Part shown: positions 13,788 to 14,893 of the stretch, one piece after another
How positions within the stretch are numbered: the first letter of the stretch is position 1
Layout of the letters: each line of letters opens with the position of its first letter
Source of the DNA: Anaerolineales bacterium UBA4823
GTDB lineage: Bacteria; Chloroflexota; Anaerolineae; Anaerolineales; UBA4823
Assembly: GCA_002402275.1 (NCBI GenBank)
Contig: DHFN01000176.1
Coordinates: forward strand, 1-14,893
Direction of reading: 5' to 3'
Length of the DNA stretch: 14,893 bases
Translations under genes and position numbers: made by a program
The notes under the pieces: model-generated
Seen by the model: only the letters and a program-made list of their open reading frames with translations
Told to the model about the DNA's origin: nothing
The model's database searches: none

Positions 13788-14783
13788 ATGATGACAACTT
13801 ATTTACCCCCTTTCCGCAATCAAAGTCCCTATCTGCCTTTTGGCGAGCAACGCACTGGACGCTTTTATGGCAAGGACATTCTATCCGTCAAACAATTCAA
13901 TCGTTCTGATTTGGAATATACTTTCGGAGTAGCCAACGAAATGCACGAGATGGTTGAGCGCATCGGTACCTTTGATTTATTAAAAGGCAAAATCCTTGCC
14001 AACCTGTTTTACGAACCTTCTACCCGAACTTCTTCCTCTTTCACTTCTGCTATGGAACGCTTGGGGGGGAGTGTCATCCCAATTAACGAAGTACGCTATT
14101 CCTCAGTGGCGAAAGGTGAATCCCTGCCAGATACCGTCCGAACACTTGAATGTTATGCCGATGTGATCGTCCTTCGCCATCCAGAAATAGGAGCTTCTGC
14201 CTTAGCTGCCCAATATTCCCGGAAACCCATTATTAATGCCGGCGACGGAGTGGGGGAGCATCCCACCCAAGCTTTGCTGGACCTTTTTACCATCGTAGGC
14301 GAATTAAATCATGTTGATGGATTGACGGTGACCATGTTAGGAGACCTGAAGTACGGTAGAACAGTTCACTCCTTAGCCCGTTTACTTTCGTTATATGATG
14401 TGAAGTTAAACTATGTCTCCCCAGAGATCTTGAAAATGCCAGCAGAAATCATCGCTGAACTGGAGGAAAAAGGCATCGTTCAAAAAGAATTCACCTCACT
14501 CGAAAGTGTTCTTCCTTACTCAGATGTGTTGTATGTTACCCGTGTTCAAAAAGAACGTTTTGAAAACCAGGATGAATATGAGAGTGTCAAAGGCGCTTAC
14601 GTCATTACACCGGAGATTATGCGCGAAGCTAAAGATCGTATGATAGTCATGCATCCTCTTCCACGAGTAGGCGAGATCAGCATGGATTTTGATAATGACC
14701 CGCGGGCGGCGTACTTCCGCCAGATGGAATATGGTCTCTATGTTCGAATGGCATTATTGGCAATGGTTCTTGGTCGGGCATAA
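13788..14783 (+). CDS. pyrB: Aspartate carbamoyltransferase catalytic chain, CAD-like
   Basis: Second step of pyrimidine synthesis: carbamoyl phosphate plus aspartate gives carbamoyl aspartate, the substrate of the upstream pyrC product. It is 331 residues. Carbamoyl-phosphate site STRTS is at 78-82 (FYEPSTRTSSSF), the mobile-loop SSVAKGES includes K109, HPTQALLDLF starts at 158, and HPLPR is at 289-293. The C-terminal DPRAAYFRQ...YGLYVRMALLA resembles the ATCase domain of human CAD. About 25 residues precede the conserved core (FYGKDILSVKQF). AGGAG at 13779-13783 is 4 nt from ATG 13788 and 7 nt from ATG 13791, so translation may really start at the second Met. No pyrI regulatory-chain gene is seen; the next gene, pyrF, starts 17 nt downstream. 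Confidence 0.97.
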   Translation: MMTTYLPPFRNQSPYLPFGEQRTGRFYGKDILSVKQFNRSDLEYTFGVANEMHEMVERIGTFDLLKGKILANLFYEPSTRTSSSFTSAMERLGGSVIPINEVRYSSVAKGESLPDTVRTLECYADVIVLRHPEIGASALAAQYSRKPIINAGDGVGEHPTQALLDLFTIVGELNHVDGLTVTMLGDLKYGRTVHSLARLLSLYDVKLNYVSPEILKMPAEIIAELEEKGIVQKEFTSLESVLPYSDVLYVTRVQKERFENQDEYESVKGAYVITPEIMREAKDRMIVMHPLPRVGEISMDFDNDPRAAYFRQMEYGLYVRMALLAMVLGRA

Positions 14784-14800
14784 CCTCTCAAGTTCCAACG

Positions 14801-14893
14801 ATGAAAACATTTATCGAAAAACTCGAATCAAGAGTCGCTAAGGCGAACTCGCTGTTGTGTGTGGGACTTGACCCGCATCGTCAGGATCTACCT
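14801..14893 (+). CDS. pyrF: Orotidine-5'-phosphate decarboxylase, N-terminal fragment (cut by window edge)
   Basis: Only the first 31 codons are in the window. They contain LLCVGLDPHRQDLP, which matches the start of the long (type 2) OMP decarboxylases, where this strand begins the barrel. The enzyme would carry out the last step to UMP. It begins 17 nt after pyrB without an obvious ribosome binding site, as the third gene of the pyr operon. The call rests on this short motif and the context, so a different barrel protein cannot be fully excluded. Confidence 0.8.
   Translation, partial: MKTFIEKLESRVAKANSLLCVGLDPHRQDLP

Overview
The window reads as a chromosomal segment of a bacterium, most likely a member of the Chloroflexota and plausibly class Anaerolineae. 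This rests on overall protein character, on Pro/Thr-rich exported proteins, and on a topoisomerase I with an N-terminal zinc-ribbon extension that I associate with this phylum. No rRNA or 16S marker is present, so the assignment is an inference. Base composition and coding style look uniform. I see no insertion sequence, prophage, CRISPR array or tRNA gene.

Left half (1-6484, minus strand): seven genes run leftward in the order ffh, rpsP, khpA, rimM, dprA, manC, topA (topA runs off the left edge). ffh-rpsP-khpA-rimM is the familiar protein-targeting and ribosome-biogenesis cluster. The usual next genes trmD and rplS are absent; instead rimM is followed 5 nt later by dprA, then by a GDP-mannose pyrophosphorylase gene (manC) lodged between dprA and topA. 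Spacing is tight (4-nt ATGA overlap khpA/rimM, 5 nt rimM/dprA, 17-20 nt further on), so at least khpA-topA probably form one transcript. A perfect 11-bp inverted repeat lies inside the 5' end of rimM.

Centre (6485-6796): a 312-bp divergent promoter region with promoter-like boxes facing both ways.

Right half (6797-14893, plus strand): a DegV-family fatty-acid-binding protein; a small uncharacterised protein; a membrane-anchored PD40/TolB-like propeller protein overlapping by 4 nt a lipoprotein M23 peptidase; recA with its own promoter containing a candidate LexA site; then a pyrimidine operon pyrC-pyrB-pyrF (pyrF is cut by the window edge).

The most interesting area is 12487-12714, between recA and pyrC. 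A strong promoter is followed by two terminator-like hairpins in series and by a 63-codon open frame. That frame begins almost at the predicted transcription start, reads through both hairpins, and stops 4 nt inside pyrC. This is the architecture of a UTP-sensitive leader-peptide attenuator like E. coli pyrL-pyrBI, here candidate-leaderless and placed before a pyrC-pyrB pair. Both enzymes resemble the DHOase and ATCase domains of animal CAD in sequence and in order. Several promoters on the right half sit so close to the start codon that leaderless mRNAs are likely.
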